From Planctomycetota bacterium (GTDB taxonomy: Bacteria; Planctomycetota; J058; JAJDCP01): a DNA stretch of 51,994 bases. How positions within the stretch are numbered: the first letter of the stretch is position 1; each line of letters opens with the position of its first letter. Positions 27,082-37,494 of the stretch are shown piece by piece. The notes beneath the pieces are model-generated. The model was not told where the DNA came from. It worked only from the letters and a program-made list of their open reading frames with translations, and searched no databases. Location: positions 1-51,994 of the forward strand of contig JAJDCP010000184.1 in assembly GCA_029260765.1 (NCBI GenBank), read 5' to 3'. The position numbers and the translations under genes were made by a program.

Positions 27082-27186
27082 AGGGGGCCCTTCCTTTGCC
27101 TCCATTGTAGCGTCCGACCGCGATCTGTCGCAGGTTACGTGTATGATAAGGCCCAGCTAGAAACGAGCGGGCTGCATGAGCAGTGT

Positions 27187-27444
27187 ATGCAGAGCTCCAA
27201 AGCGTGTCCCTTCTTGTTGCGCCTGGAGCGGGCTGAGGAACATGGAGTCCTGCAGCTGTACGCAGAGAAAACACAGCGACTGACCGAGCTCCAAGCGGAG
27301 GGGCTGCTAAGCTCCCTGTACGACGACTTCCCGGGGCTCGCAGGCCAAGATCGCGTCAGCACCGTCGGCATGGGCTGGCAGGAACCGCGCGAGACCGATG
27401 CTCTCAGCCGCCGGTTCCAGGTCGAGGTGCTCGCTTCGGACTGA
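27187..27444 (+). CDS. Small hypothetical protein (weak)
   Basis: 85 residues from ATG 27187; a GTG at 27139 is an alternative start. The sequence is acidic and helical (LLRLERAEEHGVLQLYAEKT, then EGLLSSLYDDFPGL) and looks like a globular peptide rather than chance translation. However, no ribosome binding site is visible and no family is recognised. Confidence 0.35.
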   Translation: MQSSKACPFLLRLERAEEHGVLQLYAEKTQRLTELQAEGLLSSLYDDFPGLAGQDRVSTVGMGWQEPRETDALSRRFQVEVLASD

Positions 27445-27531
27445 GCCGGCAGCCAGGTCCGTCCGCGTCCTGACCGAAGACCGCCGCGCACCATGCAGCG
27501 CACGGCACGAGGTCGTTGTGGCCTGGGCCCC

Positions 27532-27738
27532 CTACGCAGAGCTCGGAAGGGCGCTGGTTTGCTGCCGCTCGAAACAGGCCCATAGGATCAGCCCACGACG
27601 TTTGCTGTACTCGGCGCGCAGGCCTGCGCCCAGGTCGCGCAGCGCCCAGCGGTTGGTGGAGAGCTCCTTCCAGTGGACGGAGTCGGGGGCGCCAAGGTGC
27701 CGACGGATGCGGTTTTTCTGCTGGTGATTGAGCGTCAT
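27532..27738 (-). CDS. Small basic hypothetical protein
   Basis: 68 residues. ATG 27738 has TGGAG 7 bases upstream. The sequence starts MTLNHQQKNRIRRHLG and is rich in Arg and Trp, which could suit binding to nucleic acid. No known helix-turn-helix or ribbon-helix-helix pattern is clear. The upstream region (27739-27810) is AT-richer than its surroundings and contains three TACA motifs. Confidence 0.45.
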   Translation of the reverse strand: MTLNHQQKNRIRRHLGAPDSVHWKELSTNRWALRDLGAGLRAEYSKRRGLILWACFERQQTSALPSSA

Positions 27739-28047
27739 GGGTCGTCTCCACTCATTGTCTCCGACCACTGTACACAAAAACCATACAGAATGCGTACAGG
27801 TTGTAGGTTTTTTTTGGGGCGCCGCGTCCGGCCGATCTGGGGACGCTATTCATAACAGCTGTGTAATCTACTTGATTTGGCTAGTTTCATCGGCCGAGTT
27901 CCCGCCAAGGCCTGGGGACGCTGTCACGACCCAAGAATACTATACAAAACCTTGACGTTATTTCTGAATTCTGTCAGTCTGCCGGGGAAAAAGAGGGCGG
28001 AGATCTTCCCAGGTGTTCGCTAGCAGGTCCGACCAGGAGGGAAAACC
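27739..28047. other. AT-richer intergenic region with short direct repeats
   Basis: This divergent spacer is visibly lower in GC than the rest of the window. TACA occurs at 27771, 27784 and 27795 (spacing 13 and 11), within an imperfect palindrome bounded by CTGTAC and GTACAG. A TATACA lies at 27942-27947 and TTGACG at 27952-27957. Promoters for both flanking directions are likely here, but none matches the consensus well enough to call. Confidence 0.4.
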
Positions 28048-28284
28048 ATGCGTTTCGAATTCCTCTACGCGCTCCAGCAACTCCGGGAGCCCTTGGATCG
28101 CTTCGCCATCCAGGAGTCCTTGTCCGGAGATCTCACCGCACGCAAGCGCGCGATCGACGTACTCCGCTCGCTCGCTGGGGGCGCGGCGTCGCGCCTGCGG
28201 ATCCGCCTGGTGCAGCTGGGCAGGTCGTGCGAAGCCCGCCTTGGATCTTGCTTGCCACGACCTCCCAGGCCCTCTCCCAGGTAG
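28048..28284 (+). CDS. Small ORF upstream of katG, possibly frameshifted
   Basis: 78 residues. ATG 28048 has a strong AGGAGGG at the right distance, so translation starts here. Residues 1-55 (FLYALQQLREPLDRFAIQES, then ARKRAIDVLRSLAGG) are protein-like and helical; the Pro/Arg-rich end is not. Another register past the middle reads ILLATTSQALSQVEDNN and stays open to a TGA at the katG ribosome binding site. That suggests a frameshift in an originally longer gene coupled to katG. It is not recognised. Confidence 0.4.
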   Translation: MRFEFLYALQQLREPLDRFAIQESLSGDLTARKRAIDVLRSLAGGAASRLRIRLVQLGRSCEARLGSCLPRPPRPSPR

Positions 28285-28386
28285 AAGACAACAACCTCAG
28301 CGCGGCAGCCGTGCTCGCGTGTATTTTCAAACGACCGTGGGCGGCGCGAAGCTGTCCCCGGACAACACCACGGAGGTGAAAACATC

Positions 28387-30696
<2,310 letters not shown>

Positions 30697-30723
30697 GGAG
30701 ACGCGCGGACGAAGCTTTGACCG

Positions 30724-30760
30724 GGGAAGGGCTACCGTTGGGGTAGTTCTTCCCTTTTTT
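30724..30760 (+). terminator. Intrinsic terminator of katG
   Basis: A 13-bp stem (30724-30736 with 30742-30754, two G-U pairs) closes a 5-base loop and is followed directly by six T (30755-30760). It starts 27 bases after the katG stop and is the clearest rho-independent terminator in the window. Confidence 0.93.
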
Positions 30761-31155
30761 GCTCGACGGGGGTACAGCTGCCCTCTGCTTCTCACACCGT
30801 GGCCGGGCCCTGGAGCTGCTGACATGGGCCCAAGACAACCCGCCTGGAGGGGTCTTGGCGGCCACTATCCGTTGCGACCACCTCCAACATCGTGAAGCAC
30901 GCACGCATCGGAGCCTTCTTCTGTCGCGGCGCTCTGCGAGCAGGGCGCGCTGCGCGCCAGGAAGACGCTCTGGCAAAAGTCTTATCCAGCGGTTCTGGGG
31001 TCGCCCATACGGATCGAGCATCTCGTCGGTCATAGACCGACGCTACAGGCGGCTCTCAGCAGATCGAAGGCATTGACCGAAGTCTCGGGCATACGTCAGG
31101 AGCTCTGGGACCCGGCTTGGACGCGCTCCGGAGATGCCACGACTCTCCCACGCGC
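30761..31155. other. Intergenic region between katG and msrBA
   Basis: No gene is supported in these 395 bases. The region holds a perfect hairpin at 31024-31042 (CGTCGGTC, ATA loop, GACCGACG) followed by CTACAG. The same hairpin occurs inside the 350-bp element at 33725-33743, and half of it in the copy near 47450. Confidence 0.6.
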
Positions 31156-32295
31156 TCAGTCCTCGAACTCGCGCAGGAAGTGGCAGGTGTAGCCGCCAGG
31201 GTTCTTCTCGAGGTAGTCCTGGTGGTAGCCCTCGGCGGGCCAGAACGCACCGGCATCGCTGATCTCGGTCACGATGGGCGCTTGCCAACGACCCGACGCG
31301 TCCCACTCCTTCTTGACCCGCTCCGCGGTCTGGCGTTGCTCGGCGTCGAGTACGAAGATCGCGCTGCGGTACTGGCGACCCCGGTCGTTGCCCTGGCGAT
31401 CCTGGCTGGTTGGATCGTGGATGCGGAAGAACCAGTCGAGCAGCTCGGCATAACTCAGCTGCCCGGGATCGAAGACGATCTGCAGCGCTTCGGCGTGTCC
31501 GCTCCCGCCGTTGGAGAGATCCTTGTAGCTCGGGTCCGCCAGCGTGCCGCCGCTGTAGCCCACCTCAGTGTCGAGCACCCCGGGGATCTCACGGATCAGG
31601 TCTTCCATGCCCCAGAAGCAACCACCGGCGAGCAGCGCGGTGGCACGCTGGACTTCGGGAACCTCGAGACCGGCGTCGCGGAAAGCCTGGGCGAAGTCGC
31701 CGTAGCCCTCGACGACCAGCCGCTCGAGCGGCACGAAGCGCAGGGCCGCCGAGTTGATGCAGTAGCGCAGGCCGGTGGGCTCCGGTCCGTCGTCAAAGAC
31801 GTGCCCCAGATGGGAATCGGCATAGCGCGAGCGCAACTCGGTGCGCAGGTAGCCGAGCTTCTGGTCATCGTGCTCGGCGAGTGCGGTCTCGACCAGGGGA
31901 CGGTAGAAGCTGGGCCAGCCCGTGCCCGATTTGAACTTGTGGAGAGAGCTGAAGAGAGGCTCTGCGGAGATGATGTCGACGTAGATGCCCGCCTCTTTGT
32001 GGTCCCAGTAGGTGTTCTGGAAGGGGCGTTCGGTGCCTTCTTCTTGCGTCACCCGATACTGCAGATCGCTGAGCCGCTCTTTGAGCTCGTCGGCAGACGG
32101 CTTCTGCCAGGTCTCCATGGCCGCCAAGCTCCACGGCGTACGCGCGGCCTGTGCCGCCGCTGCCTTGCGCATCGCGTCGGCGGCCTCATCGGCTGAGACC
32201 CGGCTGCTGTAAGCCCAGCTCAGCAATGCCGCGCCGATGGCGGTCAGGATCACGAGACGCAGAGCGCGTTTGGGCTTCCTGGTACTTGCTTGCAT
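31156..32295 (-). CDS. msrAB: Membrane-anchored methionine sulfoxide reductase MsrB-MsrA fusion
   Basis: 379 residues. ATG 32295 has GAGGAG upstream; the ATG at 32343 lacks a site. An N-terminal helix (about 15-33) exports or anchors it. The first domain is MsrB (FKSGTGWPSF, catalytic Cys in RYCINSAALRF), reducing the R epimer of methionine sulfoxide. It lacks the two CxxC zinc pairs of many MsrB. The second is MsrA (GGCFWGMED, nucleophilic Cys) for the S epimer, with a C-terminal GGYTCHF Cys that may serve recycling. The order B-A differs from Neisseria PilB. It probably repairs oxidised envelope proteins, alongside exported KatG. Confidence 0.93.
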   Translation of the reverse strand: MQASTRKPKRALRLVILTAIGAALLSWAYSSRVSADEAADAMRKAAAAQAARTPWSLAAMETWQKPSADELKERLSDLQYRVTQEEGTERPFQNTYWDHKEAGIYVDIISAEPLFSSLHKFKSGTGWPSFYRPLVETALAEHDDQKLGYLRTELRSRYADSHLGHVFDDGPEPTGLRYCINSAALRFVPLERLVVEGYGDFAQAFRDAGLEVPEVQRATALLAGGCFWGMEDLIREIPGVLDTEVGYSGGTLADPSYKDLSNGGSGHAEALQIVFDPGQLSYAELLDWFFRIHDPTSQDRQGNDRGRQYRSAIFVLDAEQRQTAERVKKEWDASGRWQAPIVTEISDAGAFWPAEGYHQDYLEKNPGGYTCHFLREFED

Positions 32296-32383
32296 GGTTT
32301 CTCCTCGCACGGTTTCCCCCGGCTGGAACATCAACGTCTTCAACGGCGCAGAGGTTCCCTGTCTCCAGCATGATACCTGACAG

Positions 32384-32991
32384 TCAGTGTTTGGGGGAAT
32401 CGTTCGCGCTGGCCGGCTGATGGTTGGCAGCGGCCTCGGCAGGGGGGCGGGGCTTGGGGCTGGGCAGGAAGTAGCGGCGCGCCGCCAGCAGAGCGACGAA
32501 CGCCAGCACGCTCAGCAGGATGTCCAGCGCTTGCAGGTCGGGTTTGAGAAGCTTGCGAGCGATGACAAAAGCCAGCAACTCGAGGATGGCGCCGAGGTCG
32601 TGGGTCACCAGTGCCGCAGCGTGATAATTTCGGTGCAGGGCGCAGCGCCGGTGTGGCAGTGGTTAGGATCGACGACGAGCCCCTACTCGTAGCGGGGAGG
32701 AGGACGAAGCCAATGCCGCGCCGCCGCAAGAACTGGGCCGGAATTTGCGCGCGGAGGCACCAGTGTGCGGATCAACTCGATGCCGATGACCAGCAGCAAC
32801 GCCCGGTAGATCATCTCGTAGAGGGTCTCGTTCTCGGCCCAGTTCATCCTGGCGAGCACGACGGAACTCTGGACCGCGAAGGCCAGCACTCCCACCAGCA
32901 GGGTCGCCGCCAAGCCGCGCTCCATCCAGAGGCTCACGGACTTGGCGGCCTGGCTGACAGACAGTCCTTCATCGTTGGTGGCAGCGGACAT
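32384..32991 (-). pseudogene. PsiE-family membrane protein gene interrupted by a 144-bp element
   Basis: The N-terminal half (32991 down to about 32766) encodes two to three helices ending in ALLLVIGIELIRTLV. The C-terminal half (32605 down to 32384) encodes THDLGAILELLAFVIARK and another helix. Removing the 144-bp insert and one 8-bp repeat fuses them in frame as IRTLV-THDLGA, giving 151 residues, the usual size of PsiE-type proteins. The insert adds 152 bp, shifts the frame and stops translation. The start at 32991 has GAGGAT upstream. PsiE is induced by phosphate starvation in E. coli and its biochemical role is unclear. The gene is inactive as it stands. Confidence 0.85.
32614..32757. mobile_element. 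144-bp MITE-like insertion with 8-bp target duplication
   Basis: The insert is flanked by direct repeats CACCAGTG at 32606-32613 and 32758-32765. Its ends are imperfect terminal inverted repeats: CCGCAGCGTGATAATTTCGG and, on the other strand, CCTCCGCGCGCAAATTCCGG; about 17 of the first 25 positions match. It is too small to encode a transposase. The 8-bp duplication is typical of several IS families (for example IS256 or ISAs1-like), whose enzymes could act in trans. The interrupted gene is restored exactly by excision. Confidence 0.85.
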
Positions 32992-33212
32992 CGCAATCCT
33001 CGCGAGCAGGAGGCTCTACGAGGGTGTATCGGCCAGATCCCGCCGCGGCTGTGGCGGGGAAGCCGTGCTTGTGCACCCAAGCGCGCAACAGCCGACGCCG
33101 CGCCGCCGCGATGCTGGGGGCTTGCGTACCTGAAGCGGCCCATCCAGCCAGCCGCGAGCCTCAAAGGAGACGAGCCCCTTCAGGTCGCGGTTGGAGTGGA
33201 GGGCCGCAGGTC

Positions 33213-33269
33213 TCAGACGCGGCCCCAGGAACTACCGGAGCCGGCCTGGACCTTGGTTTTGGTCTTCAT
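33213..33269 (-). CDS. Tiny ORF, MKTKTKV-type peptide (speculative)
   Basis: 18 codons, MKTKTKVQAGSGSSWGRV, with AAAGGA 6 bases upstream of ATG 33269. The start resembles the small MK(T/V)KT-x-V-x-AG peptides annotated in several bacterial phyla. It is too short to support without comparison. Confidence 0.25.
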   Translation of the reverse strand: MKTKTKVQAGSGSSWGRV

Positions 33270-33499
33270 GATCAAGTCCTTTGGCGGTTGAAGAAATGCG
33301 AAGCGCGCCGCTGGCAGGTCCAGCTACAGACGAGCCTCGTCATGGACCAAGTAGCAAGCGACGTGCCGCTGCAGCGCACGTGAGGGCCGTCAATGGAATG
33401 CTCACATCTCTTTGCGCCAAAGTAGTTTGTGGGCTTTGGTCTGGCCGGTTGCCGCACCCTGACGGTGCGCACTGTGCGCACCGCGCGCACCAGACTAAG

Positions 33500-33849
33500 C
33501 TGGAGTTTGGCGATTTCCGAGGTGCTGCGGCCAGGCTACCAAGCGTACAGCAACCGGTGCGGGAGTTCGATGCCCATCACTTTTGAGGAATCCCTCGCGG
33601 CAAGGGGTGCGGTGAAAATGGCGAAGCGAAGATGCGAAACCTGGTCATGCAGGTTCGCAACTCTCGAAATGCTTCGCAGCGGCAGCTGCCAGGATCTGGG
33701 GTGATTCCGTGGTGTCGCTTTTTCCGTCGGTCATAGACCGACGCTACAGCGGCTGGAAGCCGCGTCCGCAGCGGGCTCTACCCCCTGTCGCGGCGCTCTG
33801 TGGGATGCTGTCTCTTGGAACACGGCCAGCAAGAATCGCCAAACTCCAG
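33500..33849 (+). repeat. 350-bp element with terminal inverted repeats, copy A
   Basis: The left end CTGGAGTTTGGCGATTTCCG and the right end GAATCGCCAAACTCCAG are inverted copies over about 16 bases. The interior shares long stretches with the inverted copy at 47349-47694, such as ACTTTTGAGGAAT, GGCAAGGGGTGCGGTGA and TGGCGAAGCGAAG. It contains the perfect hairpin at 33725-33743. No gene inside has a ribosome binding site. It looks like a non-autonomous mobile or intergenic repeat. The rest of 32992-34023 holds nothing else but the tiny ORF. Confidence 0.8.
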
Positions 33850-34023
33850 ACTTGCAGCCTGCGACGAAAATCGTGAGGCGAGGTGCCGCGCCGGTGGTGT
33901 GATGCCACCTTCGGCCGCTTCGCTGACGACGCAGGTGGCCCGGATGGCCGTCGAGGAGGGAGGCCCGCCGCCGTAGCGCTCCGTGAAGCGAGTACTCCAA
34001 CAGGCTCCCCAAGCCTCACGGAT

Positions 34024-37000
34024 TCAGTGACCAGCCAGGCGTTCCCGCTGCTGATCGGCCAGGGACCGGGCACGCCGAGCCTCGTCTTGCTGGCCGGCGC
34101 GGTCGAGTGCGCAGGCCATGGCCTCGAGCGCCGTCTGGTAGACGGGATCGGCCTCCCGGGTGGCGTCGAGCAGCTCGAGCGCACGGGTGACTGCGCTACG
34201 GCAGGGGCTGTCGCTGTGTCCCTCAGAGCCGAACCGAGCCAGTGCGGCCCGGGCTTGGGTCAGGGCGAGCAGCCGGCGGGCGGGAAGACGAAGACGCCTC
34301 AGGCCGACCCGGGCGAGCGCTTCCTGCAGCCGGGTCTGCGCCTCCTGGGCGCCTTCGGTGGCGAGGCCCAGCTGGACCAGACCGCAGAGCGGCCGGATTT
34401 CGTCGGGATGCTCGATCTGCCGGAGCACATCCGTGGCAGCCTCGAACCGCGTTCGGGCCTCATCGAGCCTTCCGCTGCTGAGCGACAGGCTTCCTGCCAG
34501 CTCGAGCGCCCGCCCCCCCATGTGTTCCCAGGATGCCTCCTCGAAGGCCGCCGTCGCGCGGGCACAGAGCTCGAAGGCCCGATCGATCCTGCCTGCCATG
34601 AAGGCGCCCTGAGCCAGGTGGTACTCCGCGTAGCCGACCGCCTGCAGCCTGTGCTCCTTCAAGAGATCTGCCGTGTACGTCAGGCCCGAGTGGAAGTGCC
34701 CTTCGGCACGCTCCCACGAGCCCATCCAGAGCTCGACCTGTCCCATGGTCTCCTCGGCGCGGACCATGATCTCCGCCTTGGCCTGCGCGTCGTCGGGTGC
34801 GTCCGCGCGCGCGACCTCGAGCGCCTCGGTGGCCATGTCCCGGGCTTCTTCGGCCGCGTCTCGCCAGTGAAGGAGGGCCTGGACGGCATCCTGGGTCGAA
34901 AAGACTGTCACCTCGGGCCCCCAGCCATGACGGACGGCGCGCGCCCGGATCAACAGAAAGCTCGCTGCAGCCTCGTCGTGGCGGCCGAGGTCCCAATCGA
35001 TGGCGGCCCGGTTCCGCAGCGCCACGTTGACCATCACGTCGTCCTCACCACGGCCGAGGCGTACGAAGAGAGCCTCGGTCGTCTCGAGGTAACGCCGAGA
35101 AGCTCCGTACTGTCCGGCCTGGCGGGCGAGGCTCGCGCCATTGAAGAGCGGTTCCATCGCCTCCTCCAGCTCGCCGGCACCCAACAGGTGCAGGCCGAGG
35201 CGGCCGATCTTGCGCGGGTCATCCAGGGCGCGGAGCATTTGCGCGCAGGCCCGGTGGCCTTCGACCAGGCGACCGGCCTCGCGGGCCAGGCGCAGCAGGC
35301 TCTCCCTCAACATGCCGTGGGAGAAACGAAAGCTCTCGCCCAGAAGGTCGGCCAGACGGGTTCTCTCGAGCGTTGACAGCAGAGCCTCGCCCGGCTCGGG
35401 CAAGTGGGCCAGCACGCAGGCCTGGCTCCATTCGCTGCGACGGACCGTAAGACCGAGCAGGGCGGCCACCTCGAGGCACCGCCTCTGCTCGACCGAAAAA
35501 GCAGCGAGCCTGCGGCTCCAGAGTGTGTGGAGCGAGTCGGGGAACTCAGGCTCAAGCTCGTCGCTGTTCAGCAGAAAGCCCTTCTCCCCCGGGCGCAGCA
35601 GTCCCCGCTGGACCCAATCGCCGACCAGCTGGACGGCGAAGAGGGGGTTGCCCTCCGTGCGGTCCACCACCCGCTGGATGAGCTGGGGGGCCAGTCCGAG
35701 CAGCGACTCGAGCAGCCTCCGCTCGGCCGCTTCGGGTAGCCTCGTCAGGCCGATCTCTTCTGCGCCGGCCGCCATCAAGTCCGCCAACAGCGCCGCCTCG
35801 TGTGGTCGCTCAACGAGGGCCTCTTCCTGGACGGTCACAACAGCCAGCACCGGCCAGGAGGATCCTGTCAAGCCTGCCAGAAAGCGGAGCGCATCGTCAG
35901 CCCACTGCGCGTTGTCCAGGATCAGGAGCACGACACGCCGCTTCGAGACTCGTGCCAGCAAGTCTCGCAGGCACCTGTGCTGCTCGGCCAGGCTCGCATC
36001 CGCGCTGGCGGAGCTGGTGACGACACGCGCCAGCTCGTCCCACGAACCTGCCTCGACCCAACCATGTTCCCGCCCGAGCCTCTCGACCTGGGCGGATGCC
36101 TCTGCAAGCTCGAGGCCCTCGCAGCGGAGGAAGCGCCGGAAGGCTTCCAGAAGACCGAGCTGCGCACCAGAGCTTTCCTCATGCTGCGAGAGGATGACCT
36201 CCGCCGCCCCGACCTCGTGTGCCCTCTCCGCGAGCCATTTCGCCAGGCGGGTCTTGCCGACCCCGGCATGCCCTCGGAGGGCAACGACTCGGCTGCGACC
36301 GGAAGAGGCGACCTCGCGCAGCGCACTCCACAAGCGGTCGCGGGCATCTTCGCGGCCGATCAGTGGGATACGCCGCAAGCCGTAGAGGCCCAGGCCGGCC
36401 CCATGCAACTGCGGCGACCACCAGCTCGCGGCCCCGGTCCGCCAGTCTTCGGGCACAGGGGGCGGCCCCTGGTCGCGCGCGATGGCCGGTGTCTCCGGCA
36501 GCTCAGTCCAGCTCGGGCCGAGCTCGCAGACGCTGGTCAAGGTCGTCAGGCCCGGGGTGCAATGAGCCGGCGCGTCCTGCTTGGCAGCTGGGGCGGTCGC
36601 GTCGCAGTCTCCGAGCGCGAGCAGGGCTCTGGCCGCTGCAGAGGCCCGATCGAAACGCGCTCCCGGCGACTTGGCCAGGAGCTGACGGAGCCAGGCCTCA
36701 AGTCCGCTCGGCACGGGGAAACGGGCTCGAAGGGTTGGCGGCTCGACGTGTAGATGGGCGTGGACGATGCTCTTCGCGTCACCGTCGAATGGCGGGCTCC
36801 CTGTCACCAAGGCCCAAGCGACAGCTCCGACCGCGTACAGGTCGGTCCATGGCCCGAACGCACGCCATGTGCCGCGGATCTGCTCGGGGGCCATGTAGGC
36901 CGGAGTTCCGATGGGGCGCGCGTCGTCAGCCGTCATGAAGCTCCAGGCCAGGCCGAAGTCCGACAGCTTCAGGCCCTCGATCGACGAGATGAGGAGGTTG

Positions 37001-37428
37001 CCCGGCTTGATGTCCCGGTGGATGATCCCGCGTGCGTGTGCGTAGGCCAGCGCGTCGAGCAGCTCGAGAAGATGCGTGCGGGTCTGCTCCCACGACCTCG
37101 GTCGCCAGGCTTCGTCGGCCAGGGTCCCTTCGGCCAGCTCCATGACCAGGCAGGGGCTGCCCCGGGGGACAGGAGAGTCCGTGCCTCCCTCGCCACGCCC
37201 GTAGTCGTAGATCGAGACGATGCTTGGATGGCAGAGGCTGGCGACGGCTGCCACCTCGCGCTCCAGGGCGAGAGCTGCCTTCTCGGGCTGCGAGTGATCG
37301 CGGGTCGCGATCTTGACAGCGACAGCGGTCGCGGTCGGCCGGTGGACGGCTCTCCAGACCTCGCCCAAGCCACCGCGGCCGATGACGTCTTCGAGCTCGA
37401 AGGACGAGAAGGCTTTGGGTCCGGGCAT
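34024..37428 (-). CDS. Ser/Thr kinase fused to AAA/NTPase and TPR regions
   Basis: 1134 residues. The kinase (1-270) has GRGGLGEVWRAV, VAVKIA, HRDIKPGNLL, SDFGLA and GTPAYMAPEQ, all functional. A linker leads to a STAND-like ATPase with Walker A GHAGVGKTRLAKWLA (near 385) and Walker B VLLILDNAQWADD. The C-terminal 500 residues are helical repeats of TPR type (for example GQYGASRRYLETTEALF). This architecture, kinase-ATPase-TPR, is widespread in Myxococcota and Actinobacteria and usually integrates a signal by oligomerisation. It is 66 bp downstream of the FHA-sigma54 regulator, so kinase and FHA protein are probably partners (FHA domains bind phosphothreonine). Confidence 0.9.
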   Translation of the reverse strand: MPGPKAFSSFELEDVIGRGGLGEVWRAVHRPTATAVAVKIATRDHSQPEKAALALEREVAAVASLCHPSIVSIYDYGRGEGGTDSPVPRGSPCLVMELAEGTLADEAWRPRSWEQTRTHLLELLDALAYAHARGIIHRDIKPGNLLISSIEGLKLSDFGLAWSFMTADDARPIGTPAYMAPEQIRGTWRAFGPWTDLYAVGAVAWALVTGSPPFDGDAKSIVHAHLHVEPPTLRARFPVPSGLEAWLRQLLAKSPGARFDRASAAARALLALGDCDATAPAAKQDAPAHCTPGLTTLTSVCELGPSWTELPETPAIARDQGPPPVPEDWRTGAASWWSPQLHGAGLGLYGLRRIPLIGREDARDRLWSALREVASSGRSRVVALRGHAGVGKTRLAKWLAERAHEVGAAEVILSQHEESSGAQLGLLEAFRRFLRCEGLELAEASAQVERLGREHGWVEAGSWDELARVVTSSASADASLAEQHRCLRDLLARVSKRRVVLLILDNAQWADDALRFLAGLTGSSWPVLAVVTVQEEALVERPHEAALLADLMAAGAEEIGLTRLPEAAERRLLESLLGLAPQLIQRVVDRTEGNPLFAVQLVGDWVQRGLLRPGEKGFLLNSDELEPEFPDSLHTLWSRRLAAFSVEQRRCLEVAALLGLTVRRSEWSQACVLAHLPEPGEALLSTLERTRLADLLGESFRFSHGMLRESLLRLAREAGRLVEGHRACAQMLRALDDPRKIGRLGLHLLGAGELEEAMEPLFNGASLARQAGQYGASRRYLETTEALFVRLGRGEDDVMVNVALRNRAAIDWDLGRHDEAAASFLLIRARAVRHGWGPEVTVFSTQDAVQALLHWRDAAEEARDMATEALEVARADAPDDAQAKAEIMVRAEETMGQVELWMGSWERAEGHFHSGLTYTADLLKEHRLQAVGYAEYHLAQGAFMAGRIDRAFELCARATAAFEEASWEHMGGRALELAGSLSLSSGRLDEARTRFEAATDVLRQIEHPDEIRPLCGLVQLGLATEGAQEAQTRLQEALARVGLRRLRLPARRLLALTQARAALARFGSEGHSDSPCRSAVTRALELLDATREADPVYQTALEAMACALDRAGQQDEARRARSLADQQRERLAGH

Positions 37429-37494
37429 GCGGAGACTCCTTCCTGGCTGGCGACACGCGTGCCGGACGGGCCGCGGTTGCCGGTTGGCTGTCGC

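Noticed and set aside
27721..27960. LexA-type box within the CTGTAC/GTACAG palindrome
   Set aside because: CTGT and ACAG are separated by more than the 8 bases of a LexA site and no known variant fits.
28282..28284. Possible recoding at the stop of the ORF before katG, by analogy with the selenoprotein candidate
   Set aside because: The stop is TAG, not TGA, and the downstream frame to 28386 is not protein-like in the same register.
31117..32196. A long plus-strand open frame opposite msrAB
   Set aside because: The minus strand encodes complete MsrB and MsrA motifs; the plus frame has no site or family features.
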